Positions 31,601-43,833 are shown, counted from the stretch's first letter. The stretch: 64,000 bases of DNA from Smittium culicis (GCA_001970855.1 LSSN01000074.1:62001-126000); one strand, 5' to 3'. Numbers and translations: made by a program. The notes: generated by a model from the letters alone, not told the origin.

Positions 31601-34600
31601 AAATAAAAAATGATTATTATGGTTCATATTTATGAATACTAGTTTTTTTTTTGGTGTAAAAATTTATTTAACAAAAAAATTTTCTACTAAATAAAAGAAT
31701 CAATCCTATTGGATTGGTGGATAAAGCAAGTTATAGGTTTTTTCTTTTTTTTTTGTTATTGTTATTGTTTTTTTTCTTTGGCTAGTTTTCTGAATACCAG
31801 ATTAGGTTTTCAACATTGGCAGAATATTTTATTTTGATACCAATTATTAATCCTTAATCACATACCCAATTGTAGAATAATACATGAAAAATATCATATA
31901 AATCGCCTAAATAATATCTATCTAAAATTTCAACTGATAAATAATTCTGTCAAGCATATCAAGATAGCGGATCTAAAGGAAAACGAATTAATAGAAAAAT
32001 TTCATAAAAATTATAAAATCAAGTTTAACAATAAAATAGTGTCTCGATAACACTAATTAATATTTTTATTCTCTAAAATTAAAGTGAAATAATTTAAAAT
32101 TCTTGATACTGGAGTTGCAGAATATTTGATTAAATATACCTACTCACTAGACTAATAATTACAGCTATGTAATTATAGTAAATTTTAGAAGGATATTAAA
32201 TAGAATAATGAAAATTAAAAGCGATTCTCACATGTAAATAAATAAATAAATTTTATATTTTGTAAAGTCAGAAAATTCTCTGATATAATCATGATTATAG
32301 TTGGCATATAAAGAACTCGCTCATCTAATAATAGAAATCTTGTGGAAGTGTGGGGGTAGGGGGGGGTATAAAAAATTTTAAAAAATTATACTCGCACACA
32401 TGCACATACAAATTAAAAGTTCGAGAATCGATGAACTTGTGATTCTAGGGTAATTATTATGAAGCATAATTAAAAAAAATACAATTATTTATTATTAGAC
32501 GGCGATTTAAAAATTAAAATTTTAGAATCCTCGAATTATATTTAATGTTTTCAGTCTAAATCTCGCACATATTCGTTGTAGAGTATATCTAAGTCCCAAT
32601 GAAAAGAAAATATATATTTAAAAATAGCATTAGAATTTGATCTGGAAAAAAATCTTACAATCTAAGATAAAAAAAAAATTTATAAAGTAAAAAAAAATTG
32701 CGTTAAAATGAATTACGCTATTTATTATTGAAATTTCAACAATTTTTTTCTTACTACAGGGCTAATAATCTCATCTAATATTTTCCGAATAATAAATTTA
32801 AAATGAGAAAATAAATAAGAAAACCAAAATTGGAAGCTTAAGATTAAAAAAAAAAAAAATTTATAGGCATGATTTTAAAAAAAACGATGTACTTATGAAA
32901 TTCATATATAAACTGGACACAGGGATTTTTGAATCCCCTCCTCTCCTGGAAATAGTAGTTATACTTTTTTTTTAGTTAATTCTAACCGTTGATAAGATAT
33001 TAATTCAAGTTTAATAAAAAAAAATCAATAGCATAAACAGAAGAGGGTAAAAAATTGTAAAAGTAAATAAAAGAAAACTTATAACTCGTACTATAAGAAA
33101 TCTTTAAAATTTGAAAGTGGACTTGGTTAATCATCCAATTTGTAAACTGGAAAAAAAAAAAACTTTATACTATTAAAAGACCTTGGAATTAAGTCTAAAA
33201 ATAAATACATATTAATTTTTTTTTCTACTTCAATAATTAAATCCTCAAAGTGAATAAATAAAAAGCACATAATTCCCCCGACAAATAGAGTATAAAATTT
33301 GTACTAAAATAAATTTCGCGATTGAAATGAAGGCAGTGGTACTCTAATTCTACCAAATGTTTATATTTCATAGGTGGCTAAATTTAGTTATAATAGCTAT
33401 AGATTTTCCTCATATACTTTAGTAGATAGTATATAGATAAAGCTTTGCATTCAAATTTCGATATAACACCTATTTTTATTATTTTTTTAGTCTAAAAAAA
33501 TCTAGTTTTATATTGCTTTATTAATTTTTTGAGACTATTCTAAGCATAAAAAATTTTTGACACAGTTTAATTTTTACTATTAATTAACAAAGAATAAAAT
33601 CCATAAGTATTCGCAAAATAAGTTATGATGTGCCGCTGAAAAAAAAAGCTGTTAGCTTCATTCTGAATGTGTTTATATCTTAATTCTTGCGATATGGATA
33701 ATATTTTTCAGTCAAGTTTTAATAACTAATGTAAACCAAATAAACCTATTGTCTATAGCTGGTATTAAATTTGACATAATTTTCTAACATGATTTAATAT
33801 TGAAATTAAATCTAGCGAAACTGAAATTTTTAATTAAGATATACTAGCTCCTTGGAATAACCTCCAAAATAATGTATTTTTTTTTTTGCGTTTACGCGAA
33901 CTGAAAAGGTGTATCAAATAATACAATATCAAGCCGAATCTTGATTCTTCGCTAGAAATCTAATTTAAAAGCAAAGCTAGCACCACAATATTGGTATAAT
34001 ATACCAAAAGATGTCTAAATGAAGCGAAGATTAATCGGAATTTTACAAAATGAGAATTGGAGTATGTAATTATCTTGAAATACTATCAATAAAAATCAAA
34101 CAATGACAAATTAATTCCACAATTTGAAATTTCGGTAGTGTTTAGATAATGAATTTGCTAATATGTGATCGGAAGTTCAGCTCCGAAAGCGTTTGAATTG
34201 CTCCCTTTTCACCTAAAGGATGATTTCTAAATATTCTTAAGCAACTATATAACTGACTGATTGCAATTTGTAGGAGAATTCAAATAATTATTAGTTAAAG
34301 CTTATTTTAAAATTCTGTTTAATATTTCAATCAAACTGATTTAATTATAGACTACTATTGAGAATAAGTGATATCTGAACAATTTATCGCTGACCGTTGA
34401 GCGGTTCTCAAATTCCTTAATCAGTCATTGATTGTTTTTCGAAATCAAATATTTATTGGTAATACTTTTTTATACGAGTTAGAAAAAAGAATAAATCTGA
34501 GTAACGGTAAAAATTTAGTCAAATAACTCAAACCTAGATAAGTTAATTTCGAATATAGATAAATAAATAAAAATTTCAGGCTTTAACATGATTAAAGATC

Positions 34601-35485
34601 ATTATTTCGTTGAATATTAGCAAAGATAAACTATTTCTATGGGGTATTATTTTCAAGTGTATATCTTTTCCATTAGAAATTTTATCACAAAATTACTCTA
34701 TTTTTGTAATTAATTGCTTTTATAGATTGATAACAATTAAAATATTTGATACAGCTTTTAGTTCCATCTAATTCGAATTAGTAAATAAAATTAACAGGTT
34801 TAAAAACTCCGCTTCTCGTAGTAATTTCTCATATACACTAATTTCATAGTATTGGAAAATATTTTTTCTTTAAAAATGTACCACCCGAATTTTTCAAGAG
34901 TAAATAAAAATCGTAAATACTAATTTAATGGGGTTCTAATTGTATTTATCCAATAAAGCATTCGCAATAAATCGCTAACAAACCAATAAAAGACGTGTTT
35001 TGTTACAAGCCCTTTTAAAGCGAACAGGAAATTAATAGTTAGCGATTGTAGCGCTTTTATTGATGGATACTTAATTTCCCTATTAGATGATTTCATCTGC
35101 TTTTTTTGATTTTTAGATTCTATTAATGATAAAAACCGTGAAATAGAAAATGCAATCGATTTCTTTACCCCTTGAAACGTAATTGCATTCAGTCACACAA
35201 AAAACCCCCACCCAAGCTCTTAACTATCACTTAGCTTAAAATCTTTACGCTCATGAGCAAAAGCTTTAAAAACTTTTGGGCTGTCATTTACGGGCCCTAA
35301 TATGCTTCATACCATTTAACCTATTTTTGCATATATAAATCTCACGTTTAAATGCAAACTAATATATAAGCTCCATTCACTTACCCATATTATCTTTTCT
35401 GTGCCAGCATATATACACGTACTAACATTCCTAAATTTATTTACAGCTTTTTTTACCCTATAAATTGTATTTATAAGCATAGAAT
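28624..35485. other. 6.9-kb AT-rich gene desert
   Basis: No gene is supported. Frames are short and of random AT-rich composition. A LINE 3' tail relic lies at 30705-30800 (separate entry). Other parts (for example near 34.1-34.4 kb) may be very old transposon remains that I cannot read. The last few hundred bases contain the promoter of the carrier gene. Confidence 0.5.
30705..30800 (+). repeat. LINE 3'-end relic
   Basis: TTGAACCAATT..CGAGTGAGTATG-AGCTGC-AGA...CGAAGGGG followed by a T-rich stretch aligns by eye with the end of the larger LINE copy near 45207-45268 (CTTGAACCAATGCCCAGTGGG..GAAGCTGC). Only the last hundred bases remain. Confidence 0.5.
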
Positions 35486-36493
35486 ATGAGCGGAGACAAA
35501 CCACCTTTTTATCTTGGAGGTAAACATATATACTACATTTTTAAATATATTTCAGCTAAGATAAAACGCATGCTTAAATCGATTTTTTTTTTTTTTTTTT
35601 TTTACGTTAAATGTACAGGCATAGCTTCAGTTGTAGCTTGTTTTGTAAGCACTCCAGGCGATTTGGTAAAAGTGCACTTGCAAACAAGCAGGGGTCAAAT
35701 GAAATCCATTCTCACTGCAATACGCGAAATCATCGCCTCTAAAGGCATCACTGGAATGTATACTGGGAATACAGCACAAATGTTGAGACAATCGACATAT
35801 TCGACAGCAAGAATAGGAATATACGAAGCGATCACTAACAAAATAAGAGCCAGTAAAGGCCCAAACAGCACTCTTGGGATGCATGAGCTTATTGCAGCAT
35901 CTTCTATCGGCGGTTTCATCGGCGGCTGTATTGGAAACCCATGCGACGTTGCTTTAGTAAGGATGCAAACGGACCTGGCTCTTCCCCCACAAGCCCGTAA
36001 AAACTACAAGCATGTATTCGACGCCCTGTTTAGAATAGCCCGAAGCGAAGGATTTATGACACTATACAGCGGGCTTGTCCCGAATTTAGGCGTCTCCGTT
36101 GTTATGACAGTGTCACAAATAGCATCGTACGATTTCTTTAAACAAATCGTCCTCAAGCACACCAATTTAAAAGATTCCAGCGTCACTACTCATTTTGCAT
36201 CGAGCGCACTCGCATCAATAACTGCTGCCACTGCTGTATCCCCAATCGATGTTGCTAAAACCCGCATCATGAATTCTAAAAATAACGAGTATAAAAATCT
36301 CTTTGATGCCCTTACAAAAATCCCTAGACAAGAAGGAATCAAGGCTTTATACAAAGGATGGACGCCTTCACTCTTCAGACTCGCACCACATACTATAGTT
36401 ATGTTTTTGGTTTTAGAACAACTAAAGATATTCTACTTCAAATATCAGAATGCAAGTCGGTCTAAGACTCTTATTATCCCTGCTACAAACTAA
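35486..36493 (+). CDS. DIC1: Mitochondrial carrier, dicarboxylate-carrier-like
   Basis: Two exons: 35486-35519 and 35619-36493, giving 302 residues. The 99-bp intron (GT at 35520, ACAG ending 35618) is a multiple of three, so the unspliced frame stays open, but only the spliced form gives PPFYLGGIASVVACF, matching the usual carrier start. Solute carriers of this family exchange metabolites across the mitochondrial inner membrane. Three repeats are visible: PGDLVKVHLQ, PCDVALVRMQ and PIDVAKTRIM. The second lacks the usual basic residue at its end, as in known Dic1 proteins. The QCTYTT-like RQSTYSTARIGIYE, RMQTDLALPP..RKNYKHVFDAL and KTRIMNS blocks resemble yeast Dic1 (malate/succinate-phosphate exchange). 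An oxoglutarate or related carrier is the main alternative. Convergent with the first CoA ligase, 433 bp apart. Confidence 0.85.
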   Translation: MSGDKPPFYLGGKHIYYIFKYISAKIKRMLKSIFFFFFFYVKCTGIASVVACFVSTPGDLVKVHLQTSRGQMKSILTAIREIIASKGITGMYTGNTAQMLRQSTYSTARIGIYEAITNKIRASKGPNSTLGMHELIAASSIGGFIGGCIGNPCDVALVRMQTDLALPPQARKNYKHVFDALFRIARSEGFMTLYSGLVPNLGVSVVMTVSQIASYDFFKQIVLKHTNLKDSSVTTHFASSALASITAATAVSPIDVAKTRIMNSKNNEYKNLFDALTKIPRQEGIKALYKGWTPSLFRLAPHTIVMFLVLEQLKIFYFKYQNASRSKTLIIPATN

Positions 36494-36926
36494 AAACATA
36501 CCTCTAAAATGATAACAGAGCTAACATTAATTTATCTAAATTAACCTTTTTTATCCAACCTCAACTTTTAACATGAAAAAAAATTGAATCAAGTTCAAAG
36601 TTATGTTGCATCTGTAAAATCGATCTATTATAAATACATTATTTTAATAGCAACTTTAGAGACAACTTTGAAGAAAAATTTCGATAAATATTGTTTAAAT
36701 TATGATTTGTTATTTTTTTCTATTAGAATATTTTTCGTTAAACACATTATGGCTCATGGAATAATATTAGACTATATCCCATTCAGTCAAATAATCTAGT
36801 ACTCAATAAATGCACTATTTAACTAAGAAGCAGATTTACTGCTTCATAAAATATACATAATATTATTACTATATAAAGATAAGTTATAAATAAAAATCCT
36901 CAAAGGTGGTTTTCATAGACGTAGAG
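36494..36926. other. Convergent intergenic region
   Basis: Shared 3' region of the carrier (plus) and the CoA ligase (minus). AT-rich, with AATAAA-like signals in both senses. No gene is visible. Confidence 0.45.
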
Positions 36927-38624
36927 TTAGAGTTTAGGTATTTTTTGTAAAAGTTCCAATTTTCTCTTTTCCATTTCTCGCAGCTCTCTGCGCAAAATTT
37001 TTCCTGAAGCGCTCTTTGGAATAATTTCAAGTACCTCGATACCACCTCTTAATTTCTTGTGTGGCGCTACTTGATTATTAATCCATGCCAAAATCGCATC
37101 AACTTTGCATTTAATCTGGTCCTTGGGTAGTTTTGTGTTGTTAGAACCTGCGAGTGTAATATATGCTTTAGGTAGCTCTGTTCCCAATTCTTCGCGGTAA
37201 ATACCAACAACAGCACTATCTGCAACATCCTCGTGCAAGAGGAGCAAGCTTTCGAGCTCGGCGGGAGCTACTTGAAACCCTTTATACTTGATCAACTCTT
37301 TGATCCTGTCAACTATGAATAAGTTAGTATTCTCGTCTATATACCCAACGTCGCCGGTATGGAAAAATCCTTCATCATCGATCGAAGCTTTCGTTGCCTT
37401 GACGTTGTTCAGGTATTGCTTGGTCATATTTGAACCTCTGAAACATAGCTCGCCGACTTCGCCTACACCAAGTTTTTTTCCACTTTCATCGATCACTTTG
37501 GCTTCAATATTTCCGAGAAGAACGCCTGATGATCCATCGAACGGATGGTCCTTATAAGATAAACATATCGTAGGGCTGGCTTCGGTCAATCCGTACGACC
37601 GAATGATTTTAACGCCGTTAAATTTCTCGATAAACCGCGTGAGTACATCTTTGCCAAGTGGCGCGGCTCCTGTCATTAGAAACTTCAAACTACTCAAATC
37701 ATATCTACCAACATTCGGTTCATTCAGTAGAGAAATAATCACTGGTGGAACAATATGCGCAAAAGTTATCTTCTCGTCTTGGACTAGTTCAAAGAATCTT
37801 TTCATCTCGAATTTAGGCAGAATTACTAATCCCACAGAATTCATCATACCAATAAATAAGTTAAGAACCAACCCGTATATATGGTAGAATGGAAGCATCG
37901 ATAAGTATATCGGTGGCAACGAAGACCTGTCGTGGTCGCCGTCTGCGTTAAGGAAGTTACTGTTTACCAGTGCTGTTGTCACGATATTCTTGTTTGTTAG
38001 CACAACGCCTTTAGCTAATCCTGTCGTTCCAGAAGAGTATGACAATATAGATATCTTATTATCTGCTTCGTACTCGTCCTTGATCTTGAACCTTTTAAAT
38101 GTGAGATTCGAGTAAACATCAGAAATGTGCCTGTGTTTGTCGGAAGGATTTTTTATAGCATCCATTAACAATATCTTTGAATCTGGTATACCGATATTTC
38201 CCAACTTGATTGCATCCTTAGTGATTTGCAGAAACGCTGTCTGTGTTGCTATTATAGAAGCTCCTGAATCCCTCAATTGATGTGCTAACTCGCGTGCATT
38301 ATACGTTGGATTTGCTAGAGTCACTATACCTCCTGTCATTATAGTTCCGAAAATTGCCACCGGGTAATATATCGAATTTTGCGAAAACACAGCAAGCACG
38401 TTGTCTCTCTTAAACCCAAATTCGTTCACAAGCCCTGACCCGAACGCTATCGACTGACTCTCAAGCTCATGAATTGTAAAGCTCCTCTTGGTTTCCCCGT
38501 CCCTGATTGCATACCCTGCATTATTATCATACTTACGACTCGATTTCTTGCCCTCTTCTAGGCAATAGGTTGCTATATCAATGTTTGGGATATCGACAGT
38601 CGCTGTCTTTGATTTGAATATCAT
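36927..38624 (-). CDS. 4-coumarate/acyl-CoA ligase-like enzyme, paralog 1
   Basis: Encodes 565 residues from the ATG at 38624; upstream the frame is open for about 20 codons but has no ATG, and the paralog at 48287 starts at the equivalent Met. ANL-superfamily adenylating enzyme that activates a carboxylic acid with ATP and joins it to CoA. Motifs: SYSSGTTGLAKGV (about 194-206; the usual Pro before Lys is Ala), LPFYHIYGL, YGLTEASPT (about 343-351), GELCFRG, TGDVGYID (about 421), IKYKGFQVAPAELE and KSASGKILRREL with the catalytic Lys near 541. The C terminus is IPKL; Pro-Lys-Leu is an accepted weak peroxisomal type-1 signal in some eukaryotes, so peroxisomal location is plausible. Substrate (fatty acid, phenylpropanoid or other) cannot be read from sequence. 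Its 5' end faces that of the second paralog across 9.7 kb. Confidence 0.9.
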   Translation of the reverse strand: MIFKSKTATVDIPNIDIATYCLEEGKKSSRKYDNNAGYAIRDGETKRSFTIHELESQSIAFGSGLVNEFGFKRDNVLAVFSQNSIYYPVAIFGTIMTGGIVTLANPTYNARELAHQLRDSGASIIATQTAFLQITKDAIKLGNIGIPDSKILLMDAIKNPSDKHRHISDVYSNLTFKRFKIKDEYEADNKISILSYSSGTTGLAKGVVLTNKNIVTTALVNSNFLNADGDHDRSSLPPIYLSMLPFYHIYGLVLNLFIGMMNSVGLVILPKFEMKRFFELVQDEKITFAHIVPPVIISLLNEPNVGRYDLSSLKFLMTGAAPLGKDVLTRFIEKFNGVKIIRSYGLTEASPTICLSYKDHPFDGSSGVLLGNIEAKVIDESGKKLGVGEVGELCFRGSNMTKQYLNNVKATKASIDDEGFFHTGDVGYIDENTNLFIVDRIKELIKYKGFQVAPAELESLLLLHEDVADSAVVGIYREELGTELPKAYITLAGSNNTKLPKDQIKCKVDAILAWINNQVAPHKKLRGGIEVLEIIPKSASGKILRRELREMEKRKLELLQKIPKL

Positions 38625-39584
38625 TTTTATTTCTCTTGAATTCGTAAAATTTCTAAATTGACCCTTATATATCCCTGCTACCAATTTACAGAACCCTTTC
38701 TTTTAAAATTTATTCCGATTATCCTACGTAAAGAAATTTTTGACAAAGGAAAAATTAATAAATGTAGATAGATAACATATATTTTATAAATTAAAGTTAT
38801 ACTCCTTAGATTATATATTTAGATTTCTCTTTTCGCAACCTGTTACCCTTGAAGCTTTTTAGTGCTATTTTATATCTTGAAACCATTTCTGAAACTTTCA
38901 TTCTCCCAGATTAGTTCGGGTTTTTTGTTATATCTTGTTGAATTTTGCAAAAAAAGTAAACAAAATTGATAATATAACCAACATAATACTCGGGTGCAGA
39001 AAATAAATAGGATTGATGGTTGGAGGCGTTTCAAGGGGTAAAATGATTATGTTTATACATTGATTTATAATCAAAAGCTACAATTTTTCCGACTCAAAAC
39101 TAAGCGTTTACTCGAAAATTAATTTCACGTACTATGAAATCATCCCTAATTACAATAGAAATGTTACTTTTTTTTTTGATTATATATACTTTGCTCAGAA
39201 TCTCTAATCACGATTCAAGTTACTAGTTGAAATAAAATTGCTCAAGTTTTTATAATCATTTTTAGCAGTACAATTTTAAAACATCAAAAAAACTTGATTT
39301 AAAATAGTAAAATGTAGACGTATAATTTTTCCTAGCTTCTTTAAAAATATATCTCTCCAGAATTAAGTCTAAAAAGCAAAAATTAAAATAAACTAATATG
39401 AACTCGTTATTAAATTATGAAATACTTCGTTGCATGATTGTATCCAAAAAGTGTTCCTTTTCATTTTTAAAGATGGGAATATTGGCATATTAATAATACT
39501 AGAAATTTTGAAGTTACGTTGTCTATCTAGAAAAAAATAGATAAGTCGACCAAAATATAATTATTTAATTCCTAATAATAAATA
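38625..39584. other. Upstream region of CoA ligase paralog 1
   Basis: AT-rich. It holds the presumed promoter of the ligase (minus) near 38625-38800. No gene is visible. Confidence 0.4.
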
Positions 39585-39880
39585 AATTAAAATTTCAGCA
39601 CAACAATACAAATTTAAAGGAACAGAGACTAAACTACTAGTCTTAAGGTCCCTTCTCATAAATATTGAATAAATTTGCCCACTAGCTGAAGTTGCAAGCA
39701 GTAATGTAATTAAATTGATTCCATAAAAAAGCTTCGTTATCATTGAACCCCTATTCAGGCTAAATATCTGAAAGGATTGATAAAAACTAGGATCTTAAGC
39801 AAGAATGAGAATTATTGACAATTCTCTTCTATAATAAGTTACAAAAACCCTTTCTCTCTTATAGCATTCGGGCGCTAGAA
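39585..39880 (-). repeat. Very diverged LINE 3'-tail repeat (copy R1)
   Basis: AGCTGAAGTTGCAAGCAGTAATGTAATTAAATTGATTCCA (39686-39725) aligns with equivalent blocks in the copies near 41.0 and 46.3 kb. The following ATCATTGA-CCCCTA...AAGAATGAGAATTATTGACAATTCTC region aligns with the copy at 46.3-46.4 kb. Heavily AT-shifted. Confidence 0.5.
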
Positions 39881-40784
39881 TTGCGATAAAAAAATTGGCC
39901 TATATATAGAAAGAAGCGTGGAACCTGTCAAAGAATTCTTTTTGAAAACTGACTATATATTTTTGTTTCTCTAGTATTTTCAAAAGATCTTAATCAAAGA
40001 ATGGGAAAAGTTAAAGGAAAAATGAAAACAAGAGTAAGCAGACGAAACTATTATTTCATTTTAAGAACTTGACTTTTTTTATTGACCAAAAAATATTAAT
40101 AAATTTATCTCATTTCGTAATTAAATAAATTTATATATCAAAATTTATACTATATTTTGTTATAATATATAGAAATCAAATTTTAAACCAAATAACATTA
40201 AGTATCAAAATGGGCCCAATGATTAGATGCTCAAAAGAACAGAAGGATTCGGCTGCAGTAGCTGACTCTTATACATAAACTCTGAATTTTTTTTAATATT
40301 TTTTATAAAAATAACTATGTCCAAGCTTAATGTTACCACTTTATAAAATCAGTTGTACATAATTATAAATAAAAATTGTAATATATATATATATATTTAT
40401 ACTAAATGAACAACTTGATAAAGACTTTCTTTAGTATTTTTATTATATTTGACTGTGTTTCAATTTAATTTTAGATTATTTTTTTTTTCATACATTTCGT
40501 CAATAGAAGATAAATTGAACTCTTTTCAAAGAACAATGTATATTTTTTCGTCTACATACTATTTTGTGAAATCAATAAAATAAAGTAAAATAAATCAGAT
40601 TTTATTCTATTAGTTGGTTCATTTAGAAACACTTGTTTATGTAGGTATAAAATAAAATTTATATACGATTAGTTTATGTGTAAATTGACTATAGACCTGG
40701 ATTTACAATTTAGAATAATTGAGAATCTTAGGAGCTAATATTTTTATCTTAGTTGATTTATCTATTAACTATTTTTCTTTTAAA
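39881..40784. other. AT-rich spacer between LINE tails
   Basis: No gene is visible. There is a short TA microsatellite at about 40381-40397. Confidence 0.45.
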
Positions 40785-41045
40785 TCTCGGAATTTTATTG
40801 GTACGATAACAATAAAAGAAGATATGCTGTAAAATAAACTAAAAAAAAATAGTAAATTTGGTGCAAGGCATAAAAAAACCAATATTCTAATACATATAAA
40901 CTCCTCTGCCGGTCTACCTGCTGCGTACATATAGGAAAATGGGATCAATCTACTATCCGAAAGATCCACCCAGGCATTGATTCAAATAGGCAGGATGACT
41001 GAAGTTACAAGCAGTCATGGAATTAAGCTAGTTCCAACGAAATTC
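40785..41045 (-). repeat. LINE 3'-tail repeat (copy R2)
   Basis: Closely similar to 46079-46325, with shared blocks GGAATTTTATTGGTACGATAA, GGTGCAAGGCATAAAAAAAC, CTCTGCCGGTCTACC and GATCCACCCAGGCATT. On the minus strand a short frame reads AAGRPAEEF, the end of the LINE protein, followed by the 3' untranslated end. Confidence 0.7.
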
Positions 41046-42651
41046 AATTAATTGAGAGATAAAATATCCGTATAAAGAATTTTTACTTTTAAAATGTGGC
41101 TGGGATTTATGCTGGTATGAAATCTTGTTTTAATATCGATTTCATATCATATCTAAAACCTAGTATTAGTTAAATCAAAACCACACTTTAATGATTTATT
41201 ATTAATATATAAATTAAATATTAATTTTAAATTATCTACAATAATTAAAGCTTGAAGTGGGCTAAAAAGCTCCAACTGGGTTGAATAATATATTATATGT
41301 TCTAAAAAGTTTTTTAAATTACTACCAATCAAAAAATATAAATTTTATATACTACGTTTAAAATTAGATATATTTAAAATTGTAAAAATCCTTTAAACTA
41401 ATTTCGTTTTTCAAGCCTGGTTTATAATTTATTTTATTTGAACAAAATTTTAAATTAAAAATGAGCATATTGTCTCATTTCTGATAAAATTCTTAATATT
41501 ATCTAACTCAATAAGGAATAATAATGAGGAGAGATATACAATAAATAAAAAGAGTAAGTGCTAAATAATAAAGGACAAGTCGCTTCAACGAATAATTTTT
41601 ATTTAAAAAAAAAAAAGAAAAACATTGTTATTGTTATTGTTAGCAATAACCTAGATAAAATTTCAATTGTTTTCACCTCGGACAAGCTGATTTTCATTGG
41701 GTTGAATTCGTTTAGTATTTCTGAAAATTCATCTCTTCAAAAGACAATAACAATTGTCTAGTAACTAAAGAGTGCCTTTTTTTATTATTAACAATGAATT
41801 CTTTGATAGTGTACATAATATTAAAAAAACTAATAAATGCATAAATTTCAACCAATTCGCCTCTGGACCTCTAGGTCCTCCGTACCTTGTAGACATTGGA
41901 TCAAGGTCTAGTTATCTAAAGAATGCTTTTTTTTTTTTAATTGTTACAGTTAGTCGTGAAATGTACAATGTATATTGTAAATTTTAAATTAAGATGGAAT
42001 GATAAAAAATACTATCCCCACTATTATCTAAGATGTTGCTTCAATAAAGAATTTGGACTCACGAGACGTTTTTAGATGTATTTTCAGTTAATGCAACTAG
42101 TTAACAAATAATAGCGCTTTCATCTTACATACATTGGCTTGTATAAGAGTTAATTTTTATTTTCAAGTTTTAACAATTGTAGAATTTCATCACCCAGGTT
42201 TTGTGAGATTATGATAGTTTTGGCGTACTCAAAAAAAAATAAAAGCATCTACCCATAGTATTAAATAAATGCTAAAATAATGAGTTATATAGCGAAGGCT
42301 TATATCCGCTCAATTATGCAAATAAATAAACATACATTCTGATTTATTTGGCGTTTAACCAAAGAATGTCGCGAACGTTCAAAACAACATAAACAATCAT
42401 GAAAAGAATGGAAATTTTTTATAATTACTACTTTTGTATCTGAATTATATGGCAGTTTTTATTTAATCTAAAGATTATATTAAGTTTTAATCTTTAGGGA
42501 AAATGGAATGCCTTCGCAAAGAAAAAAAGTATATAATGTTGAAGAAATTCGAGAAATCAATGAGCATTAAAGTTTCTTAACGTTTTAAAACGCCCTGAAC
42601 ATACCTAACTTATTTAACCTTATAAACTTTTTATAACCCGCTCGAAAAAAA
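41046..42651. other. AT-rich region upstream of the Gly/His-rich gene
   Basis: No gene is supported. A short frame at 41772-41987 contains the GC-richer piece SGPLGPPYLVD but lacks context. The last 130 bases form the promoter of the next gene (separate entry). Confidence 0.4.
42530..42537 (+). promoter_or_regulatory. Candidate TATA box of the Gly/His-rich secreted protein gene
   Basis: TATATAAT lies 115-122 bases upstream of the ATG, in a compact purine-rich leader. A second TATAAA at 42621 lies only about 30 bases from the ATG and is less likely to be the one used. No experimental support. Confidence 0.35.
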
Positions 42652-43299
42652 ATGAAGGTAACCATTTCTGCTATAGCTTTGGGAGTTTCTGCTCTCTTTT
42701 CAGTCATGGCATCACCAGCTGCTGAAAACGCAATCGTCAACGATCAATCTAACGTAGTGCTCAAGAGATCCGGAGGACACGGTGGCGGTAGAGGACATGG
42801 ACGTGGTCACGGAAACGGCCACGGCCACGGCCGTGGTCGCGGACGCGGATACTACGGATTCGGAAGAAACTGGTACTTCGATAATTTAAGTGACTCGATC
42901 TTCATCAATACCTTGGCATATAGACCAATCAACTACTATGGACAGCGTTTCCAATTCTTGTACCAAAACTCTCCTGTATTTAGCGACTACTGGAACAGAG
43001 ACGATTATTTCAGAAGCTGCTGGAACTCCGATTCTCTTTTCAGAGATGCCTGGTTCTCTTCATTGTACCCAGATGGTTACTCCGACTTCAGAGTTGGCGG
43101 AATCTACTATAACTACCTTGACAGATTTGGATACGGTAGAGGCAGATGGCACAGAGGACACGGAGGTCACAGAGGACACGGAGGTCACAGAGGTCACGGA
43201 GGTCGTGGAGGACATGGAGGTCACGGAGGAAGCGGAGGAAGCGGAGGAAGCGGAGGAAGCCGTAATAATGGTGGAAGTAACCGCGGACGTCGCGACTAA
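42652..43299 (+). CDS. Secreted Gly/His/Arg-rich protein with an aromatic core
   Basis: Encodes 215 residues, without introns, from the ATG at 42652. The first 20 or so residues form a clear signal peptide (MKVTISAIALGVSALFSVMA, then SPAAE), so the product enters the secretory pathway. VLKR near 36-39 is a possible Kex2 processing site. Then comes a Gly/His/Arg repeat (GHGGGRGHGRGHGNGHGHGRG), a central block of about 90 residues very rich in Tyr, Phe, Trp, Asp and Asn (YFDNLSDSIF, YWNRDDYFRSCW, FRDAWFSSLYPDGY), and a second repeat region of GHGGHR units followed by GGS units. I do not recognise a family. His-Gly tracts can bind metals, and Tyr/Trp-rich blocks occur in adhesive or wall proteins; both are speculation. 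Codons are more GC-rich than the flanks, as in highly expressed genes. It sits alone among transposon remains. Confidence 0.8.
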   Translation: MKVTISAIALGVSALFSVMASPAAENAIVNDQSNVVLKRSGGHGGGRGHGRGHGNGHGHGRGRGRGYYGFGRNWYFDNLSDSIFINTLAYRPINYYGQRFQFLYQNSPVFSDYWNRDDYFRSCWNSDSLFRDAWFSSLYPDGYSDFRVGGIYYNYLDRFGYGRGRWHRGHGGHRGHGGHRGHGGRGGHGGHGGSGGSGGSGGSRNNGGSNRGRRD

Positions 43300-43833
43300 A
43301 GAGCGAAATGAATACTGAGCACTAAGCGAGCCGAACATACCAGAAAATATTAGCCTATTAATTCTGTATTAAGTAATTCATTGGATATGAATATATGCTT
43401 AGTTGATTTGAAATAAATTGTTTTTAAATTCATTTAATTGTAATGCATGATGTTTGATTGTTTTATATTTTAAATTTAAAGGTCATATACTGCTCAGTAG
43501 GCATAAGCCAATACTATAACTGCAAAAATGATTTTTTCGATACGTATTATATTATGTTTTCAGTATCTTAGTATCATAGCGACTGAGATAGACCTCTCTT
43601 TCTTAGAAAATTTTTTCTTGGGCGAGCCAATAGGATTAGAGAATCTATAAAATTTTATTTCTTATCTACTATTCACTTTTTTTTACGCCCTTAATAAATA
43701 AAATTGACTATAACCATCGAACACATAGTCTATCGACTTTAACTTGTTAACTCAACTTTGTTGACCTTGCCAAGAGCTACATTTTGGTAAAAGTTTGGTC
43801 TCTTTAGACAAAGTTTAAATATTGAAATTAAAT
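43300..43833. other. Intergenic, AT-rich
   Basis: 3' region of the secreted-protein gene and host flank of the LINE insertion. No gene is visible. Confidence 0.45.

Noticed and set aside
38625..38684. 20-codon N-terminal extension of CoA ligase paralog 1 from a TTG
   Set aside because: The paralog starts at the equivalent internal Met with the same total length, and the extension has no ATG.
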